The notes beneath the pieces are model-generated. The model saw only the letters and a program-made list of their open reading frames with translations. It made no database searches and was not told the origin of the DNA. Shown in pieces: positions 1-7,153 of a stretch of DNA of 8,381 nucleotides (the first letter of the stretch is position 1; every line of letters starts with the position of its first letter). The stretch comes from Sulfurimonas sp. (lineage in GTDB: Bacteria > Campylobacterota > Campylobacteria > Campylobacterales > Sulfurimonadaceae): assembly GCA_027858865.1 (NCBI GenBank), contig JAQIBW010000228.1:1-8381 (forward strand), given 5' to 3'. The position numbers and the translations under genes were made by a program.

Positions 1-345
1 ATAAGAAACCCTACTGATGCACAGAGAAAAGAGAAAAAAAAGTTATCTTCAATGCTTATAGAGTTAAAAGATACTTACTACTCAACCTTTGAGGAGATAT
101 TTAAAGAGGATAAAAAATACTTTTTAGAATCTCTAATGCTCTCACTAAACTCAAAAACATACTACTTTGATAGACTCTTATGGAAAGAAGCAGCATCTTC
201 TATAGTTATTACAAAACACTTTCAAGTGCTTAAAATAAAAAATAAATTAAACACTAGAGACTATCTTCTTTACACGACAGGGCTTATGAGACCATACACA
301 AAAGAGTACCAATACCTACAATCTTGCCTAAGGATTTATAAATGA
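1..345 (+). CDS. C-terminal part of an unrecognised protein (5' end outside window)
   Basis: The reading frame is open from the first base, so 114 residues are visible and the gene most likely begins upstream. An in-frame ATG at position 52 has no convincing ribosome binding site in front of it, only an A-rich stretch, so I do not take it as the start. The visible part is rich in Lys, Tyr, Leu and Glu, begins with a charged segment, and looks soluble and mainly helical. There is no signal peptide, membrane segment or Cys/His cluster. I do not recognise a family. The stop codon overlaps the ATG of the next gene in an ATGA (342-345), which implies co-transcription and translational coupling with the cyclic-nucleotide-binding protein. 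A functional link to that sensor is an inference from this coupling only. Confidence 0.75.
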   Translation: MRNPTDAQRKEKKKLSSMLIELKDTYYSTFEEIFKEDKKYFLESLMLSLNSKTYYFDRLLWKEAASSIVITKHFQVLKIKNKLNTRDYLLYTTGLMRPYTKEYQYLQSCLRIYK

Positions 346-860
346 ATGAAACTTCTAGTTATATAGTTGAAGATGTAGAAAAATTTCTACAGATTAACAG
401 AGATGCCCAGAGTGAAGAACAGAGCAGAAGCCTGAAAAAACTTCTTAGCGTACAAGATAAAATTTCTATCTTTAGAGGTATCGACCCAGATGAACTAAAG
501 GCAATTGTATACAATCTAAAGTTTGTAAAATTCAAATTTAAAGATTATGTAGTTGAGCAAAATGACACAAAAGAAGAAATATTTTTTATAATAGATGGCG
601 AGTGTCAAGTTTTTCACAACAAGAAAAAGGTTGGAAAGCTTAGAGCCGGAGAGATATTTGGTGAAGCAGGAGCAATCTTTAAATCTCAAAGAAATGCAAG
701 TGTTGTCTGTGCGTCTGAGGAAGCTACACTTCTCTCTTTTTGTATTGATGAGAACAATCTGGAGTTTTGTGCACCTGCTTTAGCGATGCTCTATAAAAAC
801 TTAGCATCTGAGATAAATGCTAAGCTTCAAGAGATAAATTTTGAGTTTATTAAAAAATAG
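342..860 (+). CDS. Stand-alone cyclic-nucleotide-binding (CRP/FNR-type sensor) domain protein
   Basis: This is a 172-residue protein with a helical N-terminal tail (about 1-38) and one cNMP-binding beta-roll domain (about 39-135). It ends in a helix with no helix-turn-helix and no catalytic domain. The IIDGE motif (83-87) and the phosphate-binding cassette are clear: F106-G107-E108 and then R117 in QRNAS. The Glu that contacts ribose and the Arg that contacts the cyclic phosphate in known cAMP binders are therefore kept, although Gln replaces the usual Pro before the Arg. Known family members act as regulatory modules, so this one may transmit a nucleotide signal to a partner protein. Actual ligand binding is inference. 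The start is supported by AAGGA at 330-334, seven bases before the ATG, and overlaps the stop of the upstream gene by four bases. The stop lies 6 bases from the stop of the convergent transporter gene. A DNA-binding role is unlikely because the C-terminus is too short. Confidence 0.88.
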   Translation: MNETSSYIVEDVEKFLQINRDAQSEEQSRSLKKLLSVQDKISIFRGIDPDELKAIVYNLKFVKFKFKDYVVEQNDTKEEIFFIIDGECQVFHNKKKVGKLRAGEIFGEAGAIFKSQRNASVVCASEEATLLSFCIDENNLEFCAPALAMLYKNLASEINAKLQEINFEFIKK

Positions 861-866
861 GAAATA

Positions 867-1877
867 TTATAGCATACTAATAAGGACGGCACTAAATATT
901 AACTGTAATGCAAATAAAACAGATGATACTTTAAATGCTGTTCCTGCAGTCTTGACAATCGTTCCAAAGTGTATCATTAAGCCTATAGCACTCATTGCAA
1001 TAAGTGTAATATAGTGACTAACTGTAGCGATGAGTGTTTCTATCCCTTTTGGCAGTAAGCCAAGTGAAGCAACAACGGAGAAAAATATGAACCAAAGTAT
1101 AAAGGATGGTACTTTCACTTTTACTTTTTTAACTACTTCTTCATCACTGTTTAGAGTTTCTTTCTTTGCTATATATATTAAGATAAGCACTAGAGGAACA
1201 AGAAGTAAAACTCTTCCCATCTTAACAACAGTTGCATAGTGCCCAGCTTCATCAGAGATACTAAATCCTGCAGCAACAGCTTGCCCAACAGCTTGAAGTG
1301 TATTTCCCGTAAAAATCCCTGCTTGAATATCATTAAATCCTAAGAGATGCGCTAAAGCTGGTGCTAAAAATATACCTATAGTCCCCATAAGATTTACAAG
1401 TGCTATACTTATACCTATATCATTACTTTTAACCTTAGCAATACCAGATGTTGCAGCGATTGCAGAGCTTCCACATACACCATTTCCTATCCCTATCATC
1501 AGTGAAAGCTTTGGATTTATGGAGAAAAGTTTTCCTAAAAACAGACCCATAAAAATTGTAAATATCATTCCTAAAACTATGATTAAGATAGTCTGTAGAC
1601 CTAAATTTGCTAACATCGTAAAGTTTAGATTTATCCCCATAAGAGCGATAGCAAACATTAAAAGATCTTTCTCTGCCCATTGTACACCACTTTTAAATTC
1701 AGAACCCTCTGCATGAAAAGTGTTATAAAATTTATTTCCTACTACCATTCCAAGAATAATAGCTACTGTTGCCGTACTAAAAGAGATAAATTCAGTAATA
1801 ATGATAGATATAATAGCAACTCCAATACTAGCAAGTAGCCCTTTTGTATATAATTTATATTTAGATAAACTAATCAT
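867..1877 (-). CDS. YeiH/UPF0324 family membrane transporter (putative sulfate exporter family)
   Basis: This is a 336-residue, very hydrophobic protein with roughly nine to ten membrane segments, close to the usual length of about 340-350 for YeiH-type proteins (Pfam Cons_hypoth698). Family landmarks include GMVVGNK (43-49), the ALMGINL stretch (78-84), the glycine-rich IGNGVCGSSAIAA loop (130-142), the GNTLQAVGQAVAAG segment (191-204), KMGR (219-222) and the C-terminal AIGLMI helix (297-302). A charged, Lys-rich loop (238-256) separates the two halves. The family is often labelled a putative sulfate exporter, and relatives are implicated in exporting sulfur compounds. The substrate here is not deducible. 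The ATG has AAGGA five bases upstream (1883-1887), and an extended -10 lies in front of it, so the gene is probably transcribed on its own. No LysR-type regulator, a common neighbour of yeiH, is present in the window. Confidence 0.85.
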   Translation of the reverse strand: MISLSKYKLYTKGLLASIGVAIISIIITEFISFSTATVAIILGMVVGNKFYNTFHAEGSEFKSGVQWAEKDLLMFAIALMGINLNFTMLANLGLQTILIIVLGMIFTIFMGLFLGKLFSINPKLSLMIGIGNGVCGSSAIAATSGIAKVKSNDIGISIALVNLMGTIGIFLAPALAHLLGFNDIQAGIFTGNTLQAVGQAVAAGFSISDEAGHYATVVKMGRVLLLVPLVLILIYIAKKETLNSDEEVVKKVKVKVPSFILWFIFFSVVASLGLLPKGIETLIATVSHYITLIAMSAIGLMIHFGTIVKTAGTAFKVSSVLFALQLIFSAVLISML

Positions 1878-1907
1878 CTAAATCCTTGATTTTTAATTTT
1901 AAAGGCA

Positions 1908-1916
1908 ATTATATCA
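1908..1916 (-). promoter_or_regulatory. Extended -10 promoter for the yeiH-like gene
   Basis: On the reverse strand the bases read TGATATAAT, a perfect TATAAT (1908-1913) with an adjoining TGn. No good -35 is visible, as is usual for vegetative promoters in this phylum. A start near 1901 would give a leader of about 23 bases with the AAGGA site inside it. The promoter fills the 50-base gap behind the DUF748 stop codon, so the transporter can be expressed independently of it. Confidence 0.6.
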
Positions 1917-1927
1917 AATTTTTATCA

Positions 1928-4900
1928 CTATTTTACTTCAATCTCCATCTTCGTTCTCACCCAACTCTCTTTTTGCTCTTGAACATTCTGAGCTTTTTTT
2001 ATGCTAACTTTATTAACATTTATCCCTCTTTGATTCACAATATACTCTTTTAATTGTTTTGCTCTTTTATTAGCTAATACCTGAAGCTCCTGTGGTGTTA
2101 CGACTTGCATCTGTGTAGTCTCTTTGATCAGAACACTTTGATATGTTCTCTCCAGTGCATCACCCTTATAGGTTTTCTTTAGAGCTTTTTCTATATCACT
2201 TACTTTTTTCTTTGGAGCCAACTCTTCATAAATATCTTCAAGCAAATCTATATTCATAGAGTTTTGCTGCTCTTTTTTATTTTTAATTCCACTTTTTTTC
2301 ATAACCATTACGATAAGTTTTTGCTGTTTAAGTATCCAAGTGTCTTGAACTTCGTCATATTGAGGAACAATATTGAGAGATATCTTTGGTCTTTTTAGCA
2401 TTAGTTTAGCAATGTTATCAAGTTTCTCTTTCTCAGGTGGCAGGATTGTCATCAAGCCTGGTTCAAATTCTACAAATTCCAACTCTTCACCATCAAGTCC
2501 CATTATAGAACCTAAGAACTTAAATGGAGATGCTACAGCTTTTATTATCAGGTTTCCGAAGGTTTTCCATACAAGTGCACCATATTTGAAGTCAGGAGCG
2601 TCTACGTTACCCGCTACCGGCATATTAATATCTATGACTCCATCACTATCTTCTAAAAGAGCTATTGCAAAACCAAGAGGTAGAGACGAGGTGTTTTCAT
2701 CTTTTTGCTCATCTCCCAGCTCTATATTTTTAACGATAATAGAATTCTTACCTGACATCTCAGAATCAAGTATCTCATAACCTAAATCTAAAAAGAGTTT
2801 TCCACTGTCTATTTTATAACCAGAAAAACTTGCGCTATATCCGCTTAATGAGTTAAGCTCTAAATTTCTAAAGTTAAAACCAATATCTGTATATAGTTTC
2901 GGGTTAGAGCTATCTATAGAACCTAGCAGTTTTGTAGAACCATATTTATCTATCTCACCCACAATATCTACATAACTAACTTCACCCGGCTGGCTAGAGA
3001 TGGAGTAAACAACACCGTTTAAATCATGTATATCAGTTCTAAACTGCAGAGGCAGAGATAAATCGGCGAACTTTGCACTACCAGATGCAACATTTAATTT
3101 CATGATTTTAAATGGAAATTTTGTAGCATTATCATCTTCACTTTGTGCTACTTTTGTTGCATTCGCATCGCTTTGCACTTTTGGTACTTTTGAGAGTGTA
3201 GCAAAGTTCATAGTCTTAGTCTCATCAATAAGAGCATTAACATAGAAGCCATTGATATCAAGCTCATTTACAAATGCTCTGCTTGGAAACATCTCATAAT
3301 CAAATGATTTGAGAGCCATGTTATTAAAAGAGAGAAGTGTTGAGTCATCTCTTGAATCATTTAAAAAGAACTCATCCACATCTAAGCGGCCATTAACTTT
3401 TAAATCAGCAGTTTTACTACTTTTTGCATATTCTACTTTACTTTTTAAGTTTACAAAACCGTCGTTTAGTTCTAAATATAAATCTTTTTCTATGTATGGA
3501 CTAAACTCTTTTAAAGATATCTTCTTCAGATTAAATGTACCTTTTTGTCTAAGAGGTGTATGTCTGAGTTTACCTTTTGCTTTTGCATATCCCTTAGAGT
3601 TTAGTCTTGCAGAGAGGTTATAGTTTAACCAAGTTTTCTCTTTTGAATCTATGTTGTAAGCATTTAAATATATTCTGTCTAGCTTGGTATTTAGAGCCGG
3701 TTTTAGAGTCTTATCACTGAAACTAACTCGTGCTGATTGAAGTGCAAAGTGTTTTAGCTTCACTCTATACTGAGGTTCATCTACACTTTTGACTTTTTTA
3801 CTCTTAACTCTATTACTTTTTTTACCCTTTTTCGTAACTACTAAATTGTCAACATTTAACTTTCCGTTTTTATATAGTCCAGTCCTAATATTTAAACTCT
3901 TAAGTATTGTCTTTTCAATATTTACTGCTTTTGCCTTTGTATCTAAACTTAAATTATTCACATCAAAGTTTGTAAAGTCTACTAATCTCTCTCCTGTGCT
4001 TCTCTTGTTGATAGCTAGCTTACTCAGATTAAGATTAGCCTCACTTACGCTTATCTGCATCGCTTCTTCTAACGCTAACACACTAACGTTAGCATCGAAG
4101 CCAACTGTAGCACGTAGTAGTTTTACATTGTATACTCTTAGTGCATCTCTAGCCACCTCATCTATATATGGACGAAATCTAACTATATCAAAATCACTAC
4201 ACTTAGTATAAGATTTAACATTCAATACCTTATGCTTTACATCTCCGCTAGAGTTACAAACGAACTTCTCATTAAGTCTCAGATCCATCTTATAAGAGAA
4301 AGGCTCTTCTCCTGCCAAAGTTACATTTTTCACATATAGGTTAAGATCATTTAACTTTGTAGTTACGTTTGGTCTTACACCATTATCGGCAAAATCAACT
4401 TTGATTTTTTCTAGAGCAATATCATCTATAACTACTTTCCAAGGTTTACTCACTTGCTTAACCTCAAGCTCTGTTTCAGTAGTAGCATTGCTCTCAGCAA
4501 AATTAGTTTTAATATACTCTAACCAGTCTATCTCTTTTGCTTTATTTCTCTTCACTTTAACATGTAGAGAATCAAGAACTATCTTTTTTATATGGACATC
4601 TTGAAGCATAGGCTTAACACTAACACCACTAACTAAAAAATGTTCAAGATTTAAAACATCTTTATATTTACTTTTAGGTTTTATTCTTAGATTATCAATA
4701 GATGCACTTATATTATCTATAGTTGTTGCTTCAAGGTTATCTAAATCAAAATAGTACTGTGCAGAAAATGCTATCTTACCATCTGCTACTTCAAGATTTA
4801 ATGCATCTTGCATATACTTCCACTGAGTATAAAGCTTACTTGCTTCAAAGTCTACACTACCTCTGACTTTAAACGGTTTAAATCCAAGCACTTCACTTTT

Positions 4901-5512
4901 AAGGTCAAAGAATCCGCCATCACCTAGGGCAGTGTAGAACCTAATACTTGCGTCACTGGAGTTAAAATCTTTTGTATCTATATCTATTAACTCAAACCCT
5001 ATTCTGCCAAATGAGAATTCAAATGGAGTTTTGTGCGTATAGTCTTCATAGTTAACTTTTCCATCTATTATCGCAACACTATCAAGAAGAATTCTTGGCA
5101 TCTCAAACTCAGAGTCACTTTCCTCTTTAACTACTTCTTCTTTAGTTTTAACTATAGATGCTAGATTTATTGACTTATCTTTTTTGTAAACTAAAGAGAT
5201 TTTTGGCTCTTGTAAAGCAATATTTTTTATATGTATGGTTGCATTGAAGAGTGAATGAGGTTCTAAATTTATGAGGATTGATTTTAATGAGACTAGATGT
5301 ATATCATCTGCATCTGTCAACTTTATCCCATGCAGCTTTAGACTAAATATAAAAGGATTGAAAAAGACGCTGTCAAGAGAGAGCTTAGCATGTGTCTCTT
5401 TTTGAACTATTTCAACTAGTTGTGATTTTAAGACTAAGGGGAGAACTATAAAACCTAGTATTGCATAGACCGAGAGTAAGTAAATTATTATTTTTTGAAT
5501 TTTTTTTAACAT
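1928..5512 (-). CDS. Large AsmA-like DUF748 domain envelope protein
   Basis: This is a 1194-residue protein with a single N-terminal membrane anchor (basic MLKKIQK, then a hydrophobic helix at about 8-28). A very long periplasmic region of predicted beta-rich AsmA-like character follows. A motif of alternating hydrophobics ending in (Y/F)xD recurs near residues 157, 376, 600 and 817. The typical DUF748 C-terminal core is present at about 944-1006, with PLGFAIALLEDSDG, then NMPVAGN, and a KAVASPFKFLGSIMG helix. After it comes an OmpA-like stretch with FEPG and KLDNIAKLMLKRP. AsmA/TamB/YhdP relatives form bridge-like structures implicated in lipid transport or outer-membrane homeostasis; this role is inferred here. 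I chose the ATG at 5512 because GGAG (5519-5522) sits six bases before it. A TTG at 5524 would add four residues. The gene follows ccoG after 64 bases with no strong promoter between them, and a hairpin covers its ribosome binding site. Confidence 0.88.
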   Translation of the reverse strand: MLKKIQKIIIYLLSVYAILGFIVLPLVLKSQLVEIVQKETHAKLSLDSVFFNPFIFSLKLHGIKLTDADDIHLVSLKSILINLEPHSLFNATIHIKNIALQEPKISLVYKKDKSINLASIVKTKEEVVKEESDSEFEMPRILLDSVAIIDGKVNYEDYTHKTPFEFSFGRIGFELIDIDTKDFNSSDASIRFYTALGDGGFFDLKSEVLGFKPFKVRGSVDFEASKLYTQWKYMQDALNLEVADGKIAFSAQYYFDLDNLEATTIDNISASIDNLRIKPKSKYKDVLNLEHFLVSGVSVKPMLQDVHIKKIVLDSLHVKVKRNKAKEIDWLEYIKTNFAESNATTETELEVKQVSKPWKVVIDDIALEKIKVDFADNGVRPNVTTKLNDLNLYVKNVTLAGEEPFSYKMDLRLNEKFVCNSSGDVKHKVLNVKSYTKCSDFDIVRFRPYIDEVARDALRVYNVKLLRATVGFDANVSVLALEEAMQISVSEANLNLSKLAINKRSTGERLVDFTNFDVNNLSLDTKAKAVNIEKTILKSLNIRTGLYKNGKLNVDNLVVTKKGKKSNRVKSKKVKSVDEPQYRVKLKHFALQSARVSFSDKTLKPALNTKLDRIYLNAYNIDSKEKTWLNYNLSARLNSKGYAKAKGKLRHTPLRQKGTFNLKKISLKEFSPYIEKDLYLELNDGFVNLKSKVEYAKSSKTADLKVNGRLDVDEFFLNDSRDDSTLLSFNNMALKSFDYEMFPSRAFVNELDINGFYVNALIDETKTMNFATLSKVPKVQSDANATKVAQSEDDNATKFPFKIMKLNVASGSAKFADLSLPLQFRTDIHDLNGVVYSISSQPGEVSYVDIVGEIDKYGSTKLLGSIDSSNPKLYTDIGFNFRNLELNSLSGYSASFSGYKIDSGKLFLDLGYEILDSEMSGKNSIIVKNIELGDEQKDENTSSLPLGFAIALLEDSDGVIDINMPVAGNVDAPDFKYGALVWKTFGNLIIKAVASPFKFLGSIMGLDGEELEFVEFEPGLMTILPPEKEKLDNIAKLMLKRPKISLNIVPQYDEVQDTWILKQQKLIVMVMKKSGIKNKKEQQNSMNIDLLEDIYEELAPKKKVSDIEKALKKTYKGDALERTYQSVLIKETTQMQVVTPQELQVLANKRAKQLKEYIVNQRGINVNKVSIKKAQNVQEQKESWVRTKMEIEVK

Positions 5513-5515
5513 GAC

Positions 5516-5545
5516 AGACTCCAAAAAGCTACCTTCTTAGAGTCT
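5516..5545 (-). promoter_or_regulatory. 13-bp RNA hairpin covering the DUF748 ribosome binding site
   Basis: In reverse-strand RNA, bases 5545-5533 pair with 5528-5516 without a gap: 11 Watson-Crick pairs, two G-U wobbles (5539/5522 and 5536/5525) and a GUAG tetraloop at 5532-5529. The 3' arm contains the GGAG ribosome binding site (5519-5522), and the stem ends three bases before the ATG. On the opposite strand both wobbles become C-A mismatches, so the structure favours the sense transcript. No U-run follows, so it is not a standard intrinsic terminator. It may control translation of the DUF748 gene or protect or process a ccoG transcript; this is inferred. Confidence 0.55.
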
Positions 5546-5576
5546 ATCCTATTGAAGTTTAAACTACAATTATGTT

Positions 5577-7010
5577 TTATTTAGTTCCTCTAACAATATC
5601 TGATCTTGGGAAAACAAATGTTGATTTTCTAAATACCACAATCTTGTCTTCGTGACCGATTGCATACGCACGAATAGTAATAGGGATAATAGTATCTTGT
5701 CTGTCATCATCCACTAGCATCTCTTCAGTTCTAAGTACAACAATTTTTTTCTTTTTAATACCAGGGACTGCTGTAAACTCTTTAGAAGGTTTAGTAATAA
5801 TTATCTTACCTTCCATTCCTTTTGGTGGGATAACTTCAAAGTAAAACTTCATCTTTTTACTCTCAGTATTTTGTAGTAAAAACTCATACGCATTTTCAAC
5901 TCTAAACTTATTATCCGGCATCTGCTTAACAGAGTAAAGTCTAGTCTCTTTGTTGATATTTAAAAGCATGTGTTCTTTTGTGCTACCCATCATTGCTAGA
6001 ATAATCATAAGACCAACTAAAAGAGCAATATATGCTAAAACTTTTGTGCGGAAATATTGAGTCTTACCTTTTTGATCCACTATCTCATAATCACTTGACC
6101 AAGTAACTAAAGAGGGTTTTCCTAGTTTACCCATAACTGTTGTACAAGCGTCTACACACTCTAAACAGTTGATACACTCTAACTGAAGACCTTTACGGAT
6201 ATCAATGTGAGTTGGACAAACAGTTACACAACTTTCACAAGCCGTACATTCAGCATGAGGTTCTTCAACTTGAATATCTTTTTGTTTTGTAAATTGTTTG
6301 TTGTGCTGCTCATCATATATATGTCCACCTCTATGCATATCATAAAGTGCCATTACAGTATGTTCATCATATAGTACTGACTGAATTCTTGAATATGGAC
6401 AAACATATACACAGTAATCTTCTTTTAAAAAGATTATGTCATAAATAAGAAATAGTGTAAGACCAATCACTGTACCAAATAATGTCCAGTGATCAGTTGG
6501 ATTAGCTAAATAAGTAAAGAAATCTTCAGGTGGAACAAAGAACCACATAAAGTCAGCAGATGCTACCAGAGCGAGAGCAGTCCATAGTAAAACGGCAATT
6601 ACTTTCTTAACCTTATTTTCAGTCTTTGACATATCTGGTTCAAGTTGTTTGTTTTTGATACGTTTCCTAAGACCTAATATCTTTGTCTCTATCAAATCTC
6701 TGTATATAACACGAAAAACAGTCTGCGGACATACCCAGCCACAAAAAACACGGCCACCAACAACAGTCATACCAAAGATTCCCAAGAACATTAGCATTAA
6801 TAAAAATGGCATAAGATATAATTCTTGCATATCAAACTGTATAAAAGCAAGGTGTAACTTCAACTTATCAAAACTAAGTAGAAAAAAATGATTTCCATCT
6901 ACTGTTATCCAAGGTAAAACTAAAGCTATAAGGGTAGCTATTATGAATAGATAATAGCGTTTAACTCTCCATGATGTAGGTATTGTGATACCTGAACTCT
7001 CTTTACTCAT
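5577..7010 (-). CDS. ccoG: CcoG, cbb3-type cytochrome c oxidase accessory protein (polyferredoxin)
   Basis: This is a 477-residue inner-membrane iron-sulfur protein (FixG/RdxA family), full length for the family. It has about five membrane helices (near 20-38, 62-88, 136-158, 174-194 and 322-341) and the paired membrane-edge motifs CGWVCP (90-95) and CVYVCPY (200-206). Two 4Fe-4S sites follow: C255/C258/C261/C265 and C279/C282/C285/C289. The C-terminal domain (about 345-477) is the Ig-like FixG domain. The family is needed for maturation of cbb3 oxidase, and the Rhodobacter protein has been described as reducing Cu(II) to Cu(I) for the copper centre. That role is carried over here by homology. 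The ATG has AGGAG five bases upstream and an extended -10 about 50 bases upstream. The oxidase genes ccoNOPQ and other assembly genes (ccoI, ccoS) are not beside it in this window. Confidence 0.96.
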   Translation of the reverse strand: MSKESSGITIPTSWRVKRYYLFIIATLIALVLPWITVDGNHFFLLSFDKLKLHLAFIQFDMQELYLMPFLLMLMFLGIFGMTVVGGRVFCGWVCPQTVFRVIYRDLIETKILGLRKRIKNKQLEPDMSKTENKVKKVIAVLLWTALALVASADFMWFFVPPEDFFTYLANPTDHWTLFGTVIGLTLFLIYDIIFLKEDYCVYVCPYSRIQSVLYDEHTVMALYDMHRGGHIYDEQHNKQFTKQKDIQVEEPHAECTACESCVTVCPTHIDIRKGLQLECINCLECVDACTTVMGKLGKPSLVTWSSDYEIVDQKGKTQYFRTKVLAYIALLVGLMIILAMMGSTKEHMLLNINKETRLYSVKQMPDNKFRVENAYEFLLQNTESKKMKFYFEVIPPKGMEGKIIITKPSKEFTAVPGIKKKKIVVLRTEEMLVDDDRQDTIIPITIRAYAIGHEDKIVVFRKSTFVFPRSDIVRGTK

Positions 7011-7041
7011 ATGAACTCCTAATAATATATATTACTTAATT

Positions 7042-7058
7042 TTGTCAAGATATTGTCA
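7042..7058. repeat. TTGTCA direct repeat at the ccoG transcription start region
   Basis: TTGTCA occurs at 7042-7047 and 7053-7058, one helical turn (11 bases) apart, on the forward strand. On the ccoG strand it reads TGACAA twice. It starts one base downstream of the -10 and spans the predicted start site, a position where a bound protein would repress. No regulator is recognised from the motif, and chance is possible in such AT-rich DNA. Confidence 0.35.
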
Positions 7059-7059
7059 G

Positions 7060-7068
7060 ATTATAGCA
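7060..7068 (-). promoter_or_regulatory. Extended -10 promoter for ccoG
   Basis: The reverse strand reads TGCTATAAT: a perfect TATAAT (7060-7065) with an adjacent TGn. There is no good -35 hexamer, but the upstream 40 bases are entirely A/T. A start near 7053 gives a leader of about 43 bases ending in AGGAG before the ccoG ATG. Confidence 0.65.
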
Positions 7069-7081
7069 AATAGTAGTTGAG

Positions 7082-7121
7082 TTTAAAATTAATTATTAAT
7101 TATAATAATTATAATAATTAT
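7082..7121. repeat. 40-base pure A/T tract with 9-base tandem repeat, upstream of ccoG promoter
   Basis: All 40 bases are A or T. Inside it AATTATAAT is repeated in tandem at 7098-7106 and 7107-7115, followed by a degenerate third copy at 7116-7124. The tract lies about 30-70 bases upstream of the predicted ccoG start, where an UP element would act. It also separates the promoter from the end of the chemoreceptor gene. It codes for nothing visible. Confidence 0.5.
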
Positions 7122-7128
7122 GAATATG

Positions 7129-7153
7129 AAAAAGGAATGGCTTTTAAACCACT
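7129..7153 (-). terminator. Weak intrinsic terminator of the chemoreceptor gene
   Basis: On the reverse strand AGTGGTT pairs with AGCCATT around a TAAA loop (stem and loop 7136-7153): seven pairs including two G-U. CCTTTTT follows (7129-7135). The hairpin overlaps the stop codon of the chemoreceptor gene. The stem is short and only partly GC, so termination may be incomplete, but position and U-run fit. Confidence 0.42.

Noticed and set aside
52..345. Complete small gene beginning at the ATG at 52
   Set aside because: The frame is open to the window edge and no ribosome binding site precedes this ATG, so a truncated longer gene is more likely.
852..883. Intrinsic terminator for the yeiH-like gene
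   Set aside because: The stem (867-883) is short, has a bulge, contains almost no GC, and the T-run starts about nine bases after it.
3789..4211. Forward open frame of 140 codons (and similar shorter ones) opposite the DUF748 gene
   Set aside because: They lie antisense inside a well-supported long gene, have low-complexity Ser/Leu/Phe composition and no ribosome binding sites, and so are shadows.
5500..5507. A8 run in codons 2-5 of the DUF748 gene as a phase-variation site (another A8 at 34-41)
   Set aside because: Eight A residues are common in AT-rich Campylobacterota genes and encode ordinary Lys-rich segments. No sign of a slipped frame was seen.
5522..5524. TTG start for the DUF748 gene, adding four residues
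   Set aside because: It does have an AAGAAGG seven bases upstream, but the ATG at 5512 has a well-spaced GGAG and gives a more typical basic start before the membrane helix. The choice is not certain.
5546..5576. Promoter for the DUF748 gene between ccoG and the hairpin (CATAAT and TAGACT as -10 candidates)
   Set aside because: Neither has a TGn extension or a good -35, unlike the two clear promoters in this window. The perfect 10-base palindrome AGTTTAAACT (5556-5565) nearby is short and made mostly of A/T, so it is not called an operator.
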